Part shown: in pieces, positions 35,602-44,404 of the stretch
How the letters are laid out: each line of letters begins with the position of its first letter
How positions within the stretch are numbered: position 1 is the stretch's first letter
DNA from: Fluviicola sp.
Lineage (GTDB): Bacteria > Bacteroidota > Bacteroidia > Flavobacteriales_D > Crocinitomicaceae
DNA length: 64,000 bases
Direction: 5' to 3'
NCBI GenBank assembly: GCA_031260455.1
Contig: JAIRJW010000027.1
Location: 1 to 64,000 of the forward strand
The notes under the pieces: generated by a model
The model's input: only the letters and a program-made list of their open reading frames with translations
Databases searched by the model: none
What the model was told of the DNA's origin: nothing
Made by a program: the position numbers and the translations under genes

Positions 35602-36403
35602 TTCCTACCTGAAATTGTTTGTCGTTATTACCGATTTTGGTTAAATCATTTCGTTGAAGAATTTCACGTGCGAAATTCAAATAATTAATTGCTCCCTTGC
35701 TGGTTGCATCGTGGAGTACAATAGTTTCTCCGAAACTCGGAGCTTCCCCTAATTTCGTATTCCGATGAATTACCGTGTCGAAAACTAGATCCTGGAAGTG
35801 TGTTTTCACTTCCTCAACCACTTGGTTTGCCAGTCGTAAACGGGTATCGTACATCGTCAGGACAATTCCTTCAATTTCCAGCTCCGGGTTCAGTCTTCCC
35901 TGTACGATTTTAATCGTGTTCAATAATTTGCCCAATCCTTCCAGTGCAAAATATTCACATTGCACCGGAACCATCACCGAGTCCGCAGCAGTAAGTGCGT
36001 TTACAGTAATCAGTCCCAGGGAAGGGGAGCAGTCGATAATGATAAAATCATACTGGTCTTTAATTTTATCTAAAGCCTGCTTCAACATGTGCTCTCTGTT
36101 TGGCATGTTGATCATTTCCAGTTCAGCACCAACCAGGTCAATGTGAGAAGGAATAATATCCAGATTTGGATTCTCTGTAGGAATGATCAGTTCTGACGGA
36201 TGAACGTCATTGATCAGACAATCATAAATGTTACGGGTATTTTTAGGATCCAGACCGACACCCGATGTGGCATTTGCCTGTGGATCGGCATCAACCAGCA
36301 ATGTCTTGTATTCCAAAACACCAAAACAACCACCCAGATTAATAGCCGTGGTTGTTTTACCAACACCTCCTTTTTGATTCGCTATAGCGATTATTTTACC
36401 CAT
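35591..36403 (-). CDS. parA: Chromosome partitioning ATPase ParA/Soj
   Basis: 270 residues. The deviant Walker A KGGVGKTTTAINLG (residues ~11-24), Walker A' DADPQANAT and Walker B IIIDCSPSLG identify a chromosomal ParA. Dimers bound to ATP sit on the nucleoid and move ParB-parS complexes. First gene of the unit parA-parB-DUF5683-dapB-lepB-WbqC. A partial -7 box TATCTTTA (minus) lies ~25 bases upstream of the ATG. Confidence 0.96.
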   Translation of the reverse strand: MGKIIAIANQKGGVGKTTTAINLGGCFGVLEYKTLLVDADPQANATSGVGLDPKNTRNIYDCLINDVHPSELIIPTENPNLDIIPSHIDLVGAELEMINMPNREHMLKQALDKIKDQYDFIIIDCSPSLGLITVNALTAADSVMVPVQCEYFALEGLGKLLNTIKIVQGRLNPELEIEGIVLTMYDTRLRLANQVVEEVKTHFQDLVFDTVIHRNTKLGEAPSFGETIVLHDATSKGAINYLNFAREILQRNDLTKIGNNDKQFQVGNDI

Positions 36404-36515
36404 AAGAGCACTGTAAATTTGAGGGTAAAGATACGTTATTGAAATGATCTAAACGGTATTTGTTTCTGCTATTTTTTCAACGAATATGATGTTGAAAGAT
36501 TGTTTGGAAGTTTTC

Positions 36516-36827
36516 TTACAAATCTTCAAACTGCACGTCACTCAGATAAGATGAGCCCGGGTCATCAGTTGTGTTCAGTTCATTTGCTTTATTCATGACC
36601 TCCAGAAATGTTTCGGAAAATTTTCCGAAATCCTCTTTGTAGAGAAAAATCTTGTGTTTTTGGAAGACTTCTTTTCCATTTAAGATGATTTTCTTGCTTT
36701 CAGTGACTGTAATGTAGTAATCCTGTCCTTTTGTGACCTTTATATCAAAGAAATAAGTGCGTTTTCCCGCTTTTACAACTTTGGTAAACACTTCTTTCGG
36801 AGCATCATAATCTTGTTCGTTTTGCAT
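36516..36827 (-). CDS. DUF3276 (PUR-alpha-like) nucleic-acid-binding protein
   Basis: 103 residues. The pattern EVFTKVVKAGKRTYFFDIKVTKGQDYYITVTESKK, then KHKIFLYKEDFGKFSETFLEV, is that of DUF3276, a bacterial PUR-repeat protein of the kind that binds single-stranded nucleic acid in spirochaetes (BpuR) and Bacteroides. It probably forms a dimer that binds RNA or DNA. Own promoter upstream (36853-36882). Monocistronic, just upstream of the parA operon on the same strand? It is downstream of no gene in that unit, since parA starts at 36403. Confidence 0.87.
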   Translation of the reverse strand: MQNEQDYDAPKEVFTKVVKAGKRTYFFDIKVTKGQDYYITVTESKKIILNGKEVFQKHKIFLYKEDFGKFSETFLEVMNKANELNTTDDPGSSYLSDVQFEDL

Positions 36828-36852
36828 AGTTTCATTTAAGGTTGCAGCAAAA

Positions 36853-36882
36853 CAAATATGCTTTTTATTTATTGATATACAA
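36853..36882 (-). promoter_or_regulatory. Promoter of the DUF3276 gene (TTG-N19-CATATTTG)
   Basis: On the minus strand TTG (36880-36882) is 19 bases from CATATTTG (36853-36860), one mismatch from TAnnTTTG, 25 bases before ATG 36827. Confidence 0.5.
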
Positions 36883-36899
36883 AATATTGGAGAATTAAT

Positions 36900-38015
36900 T
36901 TATTTTTTTGCTTTTTTATTTTTGCTGTATCTCGTGGCGTAAAAAGAAGATTTTTCTTTCTTATGCTTCTTTTTTGATTCGTATATCTGGAGCGCTGTCA
37001 TTTCCTTCGGATCCTTTTTTACTGCTTTTTTGCTCTCTTCCGTGGTGTTTTTGGTTTCCGAATCCGGCAATACTGCTACGTGCACATCATTTTTTCCTGC
37101 TCCCGAACCTTCTGTCGGATCGATCCATTTGTTTTCAATCGTGTAAGTGGACACTTCACCTTTCTTCACATCGTATTGACTTACGGAAACTGTCTGAGTA
37201 CCTTTGTTTACTCCGATGACATCTTCTTTTAGTACCCAGCGGCTACCTTCCAGGATAAAAGCGTCGTAGGACATATCCGGGACGTAAAATTCATAAAAAC
37301 CCGCCATGGTAGGAGTTTCCGGCATTAAATGATCGAAGATAATCCGGTTGTATTCCGGTTCATAACGCAGTGACATAACGGTTTTCTCCGAATGTTCGTA
37401 AAATATCCGTTTCGCGGTTTTGTCAGCGGATTTGAACAATGGATATCCCAGTTTCAAGCTGTTTCCACTAAAATACAGTACATCAATGAGTTTGGTATTG
37501 CTCATACGAGTGCCCCCGTCCCAGCCTAATAGGGTATAATATGTTTTATTTGATTTTTCTACCGGGATGATCTGGTAGTACAACGCCCCATACCACCTGT
37601 TGGCTTCCAGTGTTTCCTCCGGTTTCCCCGGAAGCATCATGGAATTGTCGATCAGCTCAATGACCGTATGCTCGCCCTTTTTTATTTCCTTGTGAAGGAC
37701 ATAGGCATAATACTTTTGAGATCCGTCATCCTGTTCCACATTCCAGTTGACAATACGTACCAGTTTGTCCGGACTGTCAATAACTCCGAGTGTTTTAAGT
37801 TTCGGGAATGTGATTTCGAAGATACCAGGCTCGTGAAGGGTTTGTTCGACCAGTGTTTTGAATTGTTTATTCCAGAATTCTTTTCGGTCATTTTTTTGTG
37901 AAGCTCTCAGCGAATCCAGCAAAACAGCCAATTCCTGCTCTCTCGCTATGGCATCAAATTGCGCCAGCGAATGAAAACTCAGCGTGAGTAAAAGAATGAG
38001 TAACGAAACTTTCAT
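36900..38015 (-). CDS. Exported protein of unknown function
   Basis: 371 residues with a signal peptide (MKVSLLILLLTLSFHSLAQ). The body is a beta-rich soluble domain with WNVEQDDGSQKYYAYVL, RWYGALYYQIIPV and YYTLLGWDGGTRMSNTKLIDVLYF as the most distinctive stretches. I recognise it as a recurring Bacteroidota periplasmic protein but know no assigned function. The last ~50 residues are very Lys-rich (KKKHKKEKSS, KNKKAKK). No partner genes: it stands between DUF3276 and the ferredoxin gene, same strand. Confidence 0.75.
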   Translation of the reverse strand: MKVSLLILLLTLSFHSLAQFDAIAREQELAVLLDSLRASQKNDRKEFWNKQFKTLVEQTLHEPGIFEITFPKLKTLGVIDSPDKLVRIVNWNVEQDDGSQKYYAYVLHKEIKKGEHTVIELIDNSMMLPGKPEETLEANRWYGALYYQIIPVEKSNKTYYTLLGWDGGTRMSNTKLIDVLYFSGNSLKLGYPLFKSADKTAKRIFYEHSEKTVMSLRYEPEYNRIIFDHLMPETPTMAGFYEFYVPDMSYDAFILEGSRWVLKEDVIGVNKGTQTVSVSQYDVKKGEVSTYTIENKWIDPTEGSGAGKNDVHVAVLPDSETKNTTEESKKAVKKDPKEMTALQIYESKKKHKKEKSSFYATRYSKNKKAKK

Positions 38016-38069
38016 GACATGAAAACGCTTAAAAAGTAAATCTGTTACATCAGCCAGCAGGAAAACTGC

Positions 38070-38420
38070 TTATTCAAGGTGCATGAAATCCTTTTTTGCC
38101 AGCAATTTGTCTTTGCTTTCACGGTAATCCGGGTCGTCCACGCAGCAATCAACAGGGCAGACAGCCGCGCATTGCGGCTCATCGTGGAAACCGACACATT
38201 CCGTACACTTATCAGTAACGATGTAATAAACATCCATATCTTTCGGTTCAAAACTGGCATCAGCCTGAATTGTATCACCGTTTAATGTTGTAATCAATCC
38301 TTTTAATGACGTACCGTCCGCATACGTCCATTCTGCGCCACCTTCGTAGATTGCGTTATTTGGACATTCCGGTTCGCATGCACCACAATTAATGCACTCG
38401 TCTGTAATCATGATTGCCAT
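38070..38420 (-). CDS. 2[4Fe-4S] ferredoxin, Alvin type
   Basis: 116 residues. Cluster 1 ligands are [12 protein letters not shown] (C-x2-C-x2-C-x3-CP); cluster 2 is [18 protein letters not shown] with an 8-residue insert between the second and third Cys, as in Allochromatium-type ferredoxins. Such proteins have one very low-potential cluster. Start ATG 38420 fits a TATATTTG -7 box on the minus strand at 38438-38445. Diverges from the acyl-CoA reductase gene, a recurrent pairing in this phylum. Confidence 0.93.
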   Translation of the reverse strand: MAIMITDECINCGACEPECPNNAIYEGGAEWTYADGTSLKGLITTLNGDTIQADASFEPKDMDVYYIVTDKCTECVGFHDEPQCAAVCPVDCCVDDPDYRESKDKLLAKKDFMHLE

Positions 38421-38710
38421 AAAAGCTTTTTTTTGTGCAAATATACGGAGGTCTGTGGTTTAAAATATGAATTATTGTAAAAAAATGATTTGCACGAATG
38501 TCTGAATGATGGTGATTTTTGATCGAATGAAAAATGTTGGGTAAAAGGAAAAACATACAGTAGAGTGCTTGATTCCGTTAACTGTAGAAATTTTAACTTT
38601 ATTGATAGATTAAGCCGGTTTACAGACAAGAAAAACGTTAATTCAATTAAAATCTGGTACCAGGACATAAAAAAGATTCGGATTTGCCGCAGACCTATTA
38701 ATTTTGCAAC

Positions 38711-39757
38711 GTGGAAAAGACAGCAATTATTCAGGTTTTCGGTCAGCTTCGAAAAACACTCGGTTTTATCATTCAATGCGAATCATGGCCAGGTTATGAA
38801 TGCGGCCTGACGGAAGAAGAGTTTCTTTCTTTCAAAAAAACGATCAATAAGGAAGCTCAGCTGAATCCCTGGTTTACGAAAGAAAATTGTTACAAAGCTT
38901 TAAGTGGAATTATTCATCTAATTGAAAAAGAATCGCTTGAACTGTTTATAAATAAGTATCGGTTTACAGAAAAACCGAAAACTATTGCACTGGTTATGGC
39001 GGGAAACATTCCTTTTGTTGGGTTTCATGATTTACTTTGTACTTTGCTGACCGGAAATAAGGCGCTTTGTAAACTCAGTAGTTCCGATGCACGAATCCCT
39101 TTAAAAATCATTGAATGGATGTTGCAATGGAACATGGAATTGAAAGAATGGATCCGGATTTCTCCCGGACCGGTCAAGGATTATGATGCAGTCATTGCTA
39201 CCGGAAGCAACAATTCCATTGCACAATTTGAAACGTACTTCAGCCATGTGCCGCATCTTTTCCGCAGAAACCGAACTTCTGTTGCGCTTCTGGACGGAAC
39301 GGAAACACCTGAGGAATTGCAGGCACTTAGTTCAGATTGCTTTGATTTTTTCGGGATGGGTTGCCGGAATGTATCGAAGTTGTATGTTCCGGAAGGATTT
39401 GATCTGAACCGAATTTTTGAAAATTTCCTGGGACAAACTCACCTGATTCAACACCACAAATACGGGAATAACTACGATTATAACCGGACTGTTTATCTGA
39501 TGAATCAGATTCCGTTTCTGGATAACAATGCCTTTATACTGAAAGAAGATCAAGGAATTCATGCACCGCTTTCGGTTATTTTTTATGAATATTACACGGA
39601 TAAAAATGACATTGTAAGCCATTTGAATGAAATGAAAGAAGATGTTCAGGCTCTTGTCGGGCATGGATTTATTCCTTTTGGCAAAGCACAATCTCCAGAC
39701 ATTACAGATTTTGCTGATGGAACAGATACCTGTGAGTGGTTGAATTCATTGGGTTAA
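38711..39757 (+). CDS. Acyl-CoA reductase, LuxC-like
   Basis: 348 residues starting at GTG 38711; no in-frame ATG exists before residue ~96, well inside the conserved part, so the GTG is probably real. The family motifs are VMAGNIPFVGFHDLLCTLLTGNKALCKLSS and the catalytic Cys region FFGMGCRNVSKLYVP. LuxC-type enzymes reduce fatty acyl-CoA to aldehydes. A -7-like TAATTTTG (38699-38706) ends only 4 bases before the start, implying a leaderless or very short-leader transcript. Neighbouring ferredoxin is divergent. Confidence 0.85.
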   Translation: MEKTAIIQVFGQLRKTLGFIIQCESWPGYECGLTEEEFLSFKKTINKEAQLNPWFTKENCYKALSGIIHLIEKESLELFINKYRFTEKPKTIALVMAGNIPFVGFHDLLCTLLTGNKALCKLSSSDARIPLKIIEWMLQWNMELKEWIRISPGPVKDYDAVIATGSNNSIAQFETYFSHVPHLFRRNRTSVALLDGTETPEELQALSSDCFDFFGMGCRNVSKLYVPEGFDLNRIFENFLGQTHLIQHHKYGNNYDYNRTVYLMNQIPFLDNNAFILKEDQGIHAPLSVIFYEYYTDKNDIVSHLNEMKEDVQALVGHGFIPFGKAQSPDITDFADGTDTCEWLNSLG

Positions 39758-39783
39758 TGACGAATGAGCTTATTTTTTTAAGA

Positions 39784-39823
39784 GAATTAATCACAATCCC
39801 CATACTTAATTTTCTCCGCAAAT
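39784..39823 (+). repeat. Intergenic repeat family, copy C
   Basis: GAATTAATCACAAT is followed by CCCCATACTTAATTTTC and CCGCAAAT, matching copy A with a 4-base deletion in the middle and copy B inverted. Confidence 0.65.
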
Positions 39824-40008
39824 GCCTTTAGGTTTGAAAGAGTAAAAACTATTGAACCAAAAAAGGGACGAAGACTAAACCTTTATTAAGCCCTTTAACG
39901 CTTAAGATTCTAATTGGTCAAAAGCCCCGCAAAAAGTGAGGTCTAATACACAAAATAGATTTTCTTCTATGCATCTGCTTAGTTCACCTGATATTATACC
40001 TGGTTCAA

Positions 40009-40041
40009 AAAAAATGAGTGCATTACCTGTATTTTCGTATG
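40009..40041 (+). repeat. AAAAAATGAGTG intergenic repeat, copy 2
   Basis: Second copy of the element at 22489; 12 identical bases then a tail differing only by transitions (CATTACCTGTATTTTCGTATG here). Confidence 0.4.
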
Positions 40042-40142
40042 CCTTCCAGAGTTATTAACAATTAAAAGAAGAGTTTTCAACATTTTTTGTAACCATATTC
40101 ATTCTTCTGCGTATTCAAATTCAGAATTCAATGCCTTTTGAT

Positions 40143-41126
40143 ATGAAAAAATACTTAGCAATTGTAGGATTCGGGATTTCTTTTTTCTCATTTGGATTAG
40201 AATCTTCTGCAAAAATGACACAGGCTGATTATGTATCAATGTGGTCCAATGTTGCAGTTGAGCACATGTTGACATACCGGATTCCGGCCAGTATCACATT
40301 GGCTCAGGGATTACTGGAAAGCGGGAACGGAAATTCTCCGCTGGCTGTTCAGGCTAACAATCATTTCGGGATCAAATGCAGTGACTGGGCCGGAGATAAA
40401 ATCTATTTTGATGATGATTCAAAAGGGGAATGCTTCAGAAAATACCCGGATGCTACGGAATCTTACAACGATCACAGCTTGTTTTTAACTAAAAAAACGC
40501 GTTACGCATCCCTGTTTCAATTTCCCGTGGATGATTACAAATCGTGGGCAAAAGGACTAAAAAAAGCTGGTTATGCAACTCATCCGGAGTATGCGGAAAA
40601 ACTGATTGATCTGATTGAGCGTTTGAAATTGTATGAATATGACCAAAAAACAGCTCCTCTGAACAGCGGAACGGAATTGCTTGCAAGTAATGTAAAGGAA
40701 GGTAAGGATAAAACAGGAGTAAATAGCGGGAAAAACACCGCTTTGGTGAAAATTGATGCATCATGCCTGAAATACCAAAACCACACAGTAAAAGAAAATA
40801 AGAACGACGTAAAGTTTATTATCGCGCGAAAGGGGGATACCTATTACAAAATCGCGAAGGAATTCCACCTGGCAATGTGGCAGATGTACCGGTACAATGA
40901 TTTTGCGGATAAAAAGGATATGCTGGAAGAAGGTGACATCGTATACCTGGAGCCGAAACGAAACAGAGCAAGAGAAAAAAGTACAACGTATGTTGCCAAA
41001 AAAGATATCACATTGATTGAAATTTCTCAGTCCGAAGGGATCAAATTGAAAAAACTTGTCAAAATGAACGGTTTTTCATCCGGGAAAGTGACTGTCCAAA
41101 AAGGACAAAAGGTTCTTCTTCGTTAG
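40143..41126 (+). CDS. N-acetylglucosaminidase with LysM repeats
   Basis: 327 residues from ATG 40143, where the signal peptide starts; an ATG four codons earlier (40131) is equally open. Residues ~30-165 form a glucosaminidase domain of the FlgJ/LytG type (PASITLAQGLLESGNGNSPLAVQANNHFGIKC, with catalytic Glu in LESGNG). Two LysM-like modules follow: FIIARKGDTYYKIAKEF with DIVYLEPKR, and TYVAKKDITLIEISQSEG with VTVQKGQKVLLR. It binds and cuts peptidoglycan during growth or separation. Followed by a clear terminator. Confidence 0.92.
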   Translation: MKKYLAIVGFGISFFSFGLESSAKMTQADYVSMWSNVAVEHMLTYRIPASITLAQGLLESGNGNSPLAVQANNHFGIKCSDWAGDKIYFDDDSKGECFRKYPDATESYNDHSLFLTKKTRYASLFQFPVDDYKSWAKGLKKAGYATHPEYAEKLIDLIERLKLYEYDQKTAPLNSGTELLASNVKEGKDKTGVNSGKNTALVKIDASCLKYQNHTVKENKNDVKFIIARKGDTYYKIAKEFHLAMWQMYRYNDFADKKDMLEEGDIVYLEPKRNRAREKSTTYVAKKDITLIEISQSEGIKLKKLVKMNGFSSGKVTVQKGQKVLLR

Positions 41127-41164
41127 TTTTTTGACAAACGTTGAAGTTTATTGTTGTTGTTTGT

Positions 41165-41191
41165 AAAAGGTTGTGTAATGCAACCTTTTTG
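41165..41191 (+). terminator. Intrinsic terminator after the glucosaminidase gene
   Basis: AAAAGGTTG (41165-41173) and CAACCTTTT (41181-41189) form a 9-bp stem with a 7-base loop followed by T residues. Confidence 0.8.
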
Positions 41192-41402
41192 TTTCATTAT
41201 CCTTCATATACTGTTTTTTAGATAACCACGCCACGGAGATGCAAAGGAGCGGCTCCATATTTCAGGCAGGAATTCTGTATTCTGGGATTTCAACCACGAA
41301 AAACGCTATCCGCCTGCTTTAGAGCAGATAGCTCAGTAAAATATTTTAAAAAAACTTCCAGGATTGAAACATTTTGTTAAATTTGATAAACTCCTGTATT
41401 AT

Positions 41403-42935
41403 ATGAAACCTTCAAACGAGCTGTATAAACTTATTAAATCGTTAACAAAATCCGAGAAGCGCTTTTTTAAACTTTCTTCAGCTTTGCAGTCGGGTGAGAA
41501 AAACTACCTCAAGATTTTTGATTTTATAGAAAAGCAAGACATCTATCAGGAAGGAGAACTGAAAGAGTTTTTCCAGAATGAAACATTTGTCAAGCACTTG
41601 CCTTCTGAAAAAAATCATCTGTATCGTTTGATTCTGAAGAGTCTCCGGGTGTATTATTCGGAGCAATCTGCTTCCAGTATCCTGAAACAAGAATTGAAAA
41701 ATGTAGAAATTCTCTACAATAAAGCATTGTATAAAGAATGTGAGAAATTTGTTCAGCGGGCAAAAGGCCTGGCAGTCGAATACGAAGAATTCTATTACTG
41801 GTATGAACTGATTGCCTGGGAAAAGAAATTGCTTGAAGCAGCATATGAAGACGGGGAATTTTCCCGAAATCTGGATGATATTATCGCAGAGGAAGAAGAT
41901 GTTATCTCCAAACTACGGAATTTGGCCGAATACCAGGTGATTTACTCTAAAATCAATCTCATTTTCCGTTCAGGAGGTTTTACCCGGAATGAAGAAGAGC
42001 GCAAAATTGTGGATGATATTGCCAACTATCATCTGATTAAGGGGAAAAATACGGCACTTTCCACCAGGGCTTCGTCGATGTGTTATTACATCAAGGGCTT
42101 GTGCGCTGCCACTAACCGGAATTACGAAGATAGTTTCCGGTTTTTCAACCGGACAAAAGATATTCTGGATAATAATCCGCTAATCAAGGAAGATCTGGGA
42201 CAACGCTATATTCTGACTTTATCACATCTTTTGAGATGTTATATTGATAACAGGCAATTTAAGGAAGCGGAAAATATGATTCATGAAATCCGGGCGTTGG
42301 AGGGAACGAAGGGATTTAGCTCAACAGATTTGTCTTTACGTATTTTTACGATTTCGTACAATGGTGAATTTGCATTGAATCACGCTACCGGAAATTTTGA
42401 AGCCTCTGCAAAACTGGCGGATGAAGTCCGGTCAAGGCTTCGTGACCTGGACGACAAAGTGTCAAAAGAGCAAAATATTCTGTTCAGTTACAATCAGGCT
42501 TATACGTATTTCGGAATAGGAGATTACAAAAAAGCCCTGTCTAAGCTGAATGAAGTGCTGAACGATAACGAACAGCGTTTACGTCAGGATATTTACAGTT
42601 TTGCGCGGATTTTTAATCTTATCATTCACCTGGAGCTGGAAAATTATGATTTCCTGGAATATATTATTAAATCCACGAATCGTTATTTAAGCAAGCATGA
42701 TCGTGATTACGAAATTGAAAACGTGGTAATCAAACACTTGAGAAAACTGGCAAAAAGTATGAACGTGACGCAGCGGAATGAAACTCTTTCCAAAATGAAA
42801 GCCGAAGTGGCGGAATTGATGAAGGATCAGCAGGAACGGGTAATACTGGATTATTTTCATCTTCCGGCGTGGATTGATTCCAAACTGGATAAAACCGACT
42901 TCTCGAAATCAATCAAGAATTATAATCATTTGTAA
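41403..42935 (+). CDS. TPR-like helical-repeat protein of unknown function
   Basis: 510 residues from ATG 41403. A TTG at 41364 is rejected because a -7-like TAAATTTG (41378-41385) lies between them. No signal peptide. The sequence is helical, with tetratricopeptide-like pairs (for example FGIGDYKKALSKLNEVLNDN and YEDSFRFFNRTKDI) and begins NELYKLIKSLTKSEKRFFKLSS, an opening I have seen in Bacteroidota proteins of unknown role. Probably a scaffold. The 3' end overlaps the FadL-like gene on the other strand by 10 bases. Confidence 0.75.
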   Translation: MKPSNELYKLIKSLTKSEKRFFKLSSALQSGEKNYLKIFDFIEKQDIYQEGELKEFFQNETFVKHLPSEKNHLYRLILKSLRVYYSEQSASSILKQELKNVEILYNKALYKECEKFVQRAKGLAVEYEEFYYWYELIAWEKKLLEAAYEDGEFSRNLDDIIAEEEDVISKLRNLAEYQVIYSKINLIFRSGGFTRNEEERKIVDDIANYHLIKGKNTALSTRASSMCYYIKGLCAATNRNYEDSFRFFNRTKDILDNNPLIKEDLGQRYILTLSHLLRCYIDNRQFKEAENMIHEIRALEGTKGFSSTDLSLRIFTISYNGEFALNHATGNFEASAKLADEVRSRLRDLDDKVSKEQNILFSYNQAYTYFGIGDYKKALSKLNEVLNDNEQRLRQDIYSFARIFNLIIHLELENYDFLEYIIKSTNRYLSKHDRDYEIENVVIKHLRKLAKSMNVTQRNETLSKMKAEVAELMKDQQERVILDYFHLPAWIDSKLDKTDFSKSIKNYNHL

Positions 42936-44395
42936 TCAAACTTGTATTGAATCCCGACATTGAAAGTTGTATTGACCGTGTTCAGTTCGGTACGGCTTTC
43001 ATAAAATGCTTTGTAAACACTACTTTGCATCAGGTATCTGATTGACATGTCGATGTAAATACGGTTAATCCGGTATCCTAGTCCACCGCTGATTGTTTGG
43101 TTATAGTTTTTTCCATAGCTGCGTGCCAGCGTATCTCCTTTCGGGTAATAACCGTAACCGCCACGTATGAAGACAGTATTATTAATAGCCCATTCTCCCC
43201 CGATACGGATATTCAGAGCATCGACCATTTGTGCCTTGATAACTCCGTTTTCCGCAGCGTAGTCATAACTTGCATAAGCTCCGTCTGTGGTTGTTTTCAA
43301 GCGTGCCCAGCTGTAATTCACATATTCCAGGTCCACATTGACACAACCCTTATCCTGGAATACAAAACCAAGAGACCCCACAAATTTTGTCGGAGTCCAG
43401 ATCCGGTATTTGTAACGATCCGAAGGAACTAAACTTGGATCTACTGTTTCCATTCCATAGTTGTGTAAAGCCTCCATGTTTGCGGTATACTGATCCGTTA
43501 ATTGGTAAAATGTCGGTGTATGGATAGCAATTCCCAATCTCAGGTAATCAACCGGAAGAAAGATTGCGCCGAGCTTTACTGTTGCACCTCCACCTTTGGT
43601 GCTATAATCGCGTTGATACACAAAAGATCTCAAGCTTACTCCTGTAGTGTCAGTGAGTGTTTCTTTATGAACCTGTGATTCTGAGAAATTGAGCGTATTA
43701 TATGAAATCGAAGCACCAAAATAGATTTTGTCCAGATAATTCGCACTGAAAGCCAGATAGTACTCATTGATTCCTCCTTTATCGAAAATCGTCTGGTTGT
43801 GAATCATATCTCCTGAATTCAATCGCGGATAATAGTTATTGTTCCCATCAGGATCAATGGTGTATGTCTGATATGCTAAAGAAGAAGTATAAGGATAAGT
43901 TGCATAAAGCTGACTGGGATTTATTCCGTTTGCAGTTGCCGCAAAAACATCCAGCAAGGACTCAAATTGTTGTCCGCTGTAATTGAATGAGTTATTGAAA
44001 TTGGCCACCCGGTTGATTCCAAAGCTGAGCTGCGTATAGATCAGTCCCGAATTGGAACTGGAAACATCACTTACAATTGTCCCGGAGAGATTCGGAACGC
44101 GTACATTGAAAGCATCCATAGATGAACTGTTCCCGTTAAAATGCGCATTCGTTTTTGCTTGCGTTCCGGAAAGTCCGAAAGTAAATGCACTGACTGAATT
44201 TCTTCCGAAACCGGCAGGATTTATCCCGATACAGCCACTTTCGGCTCCCAAAGCTCCGAATGAGCCGCCCATTGCATCAAAACGTGCAGAGCCTTGCACA
44301 TAGGTATTTGACAAACGATAAGCATCTACTTCGTTTTGTCCGAACGCAAAAAAGGCTCCTGTAAAAATTGAAGCCAAAAGGATCTTTTTTGTCAT
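42926..44395 (-). CDS. FadL/OmpP1-like outer-membrane transporter
   Basis: 489 residues, signal peptide to about AFG-QN. N-terminal SARFDAMGGSFGALGAESGCIGINPAGFG is the characteristic opening of the OmpP1/FadL/TodX family in Bacteroidota, followed by repeated amphipathic strands and ending in an aromatic C-terminal strand (NVGIQYKFDYK). FadL channels import hydrophobic compounds such as fatty acids; the substrate here is unknown. It follows the Tyr-rich lipoprotein gene by 9 bases on the same strand. Confidence 0.88.
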   Translation of the reverse strand: MTKKILLASIFTGAFFAFGQNEVDAYRLSNTYVQGSARFDAMGGSFGALGAESGCIGINPAGFGRNSVSAFTFGLSGTQAKTNAHFNGNSSSMDAFNVRVPNLSGTIVSDVSSSNSGLIYTQLSFGINRVANFNNSFNYSGQQFESLLDVFAATANGINPSQLYATYPYTSSLAYQTYTIDPDGNNNYYPRLNSGDMIHNQTIFDKGGINEYYLAFSANYLDKIYFGASISYNTLNFSESQVHKETLTDTTGVSLRSFVYQRDYSTKGGGATVKLGAIFLPVDYLRLGIAIHTPTFYQLTDQYTANMEALHNYGMETVDPSLVPSDRYKYRIWTPTKFVGSLGFVFQDKGCVNVDLEYVNYSWARLKTTTDGAYASYDYAAENGVIKAQMVDALNIRIGGEWAINNTVFIRGGYGYYPKGDTLARSYGKNYNQTISGGLGYRINRIYIDMSIRYLMQSSVYKAFYESRTELNTVNTTFNVGIQYKFDYK

Positions 44396-44404
44396 TGAAT
44401 TCGT

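Larger units (their letters stand above)
39758..40130. other. Intergenic stretch with two repeats
   Basis: 373 bases, no gene. It contains repeat copy C at 39784-39823 and the second AAAAAATGAGTG repeat at 40009-40041. Promoter elements for the next gene are not clear. Confidence 0.6.
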
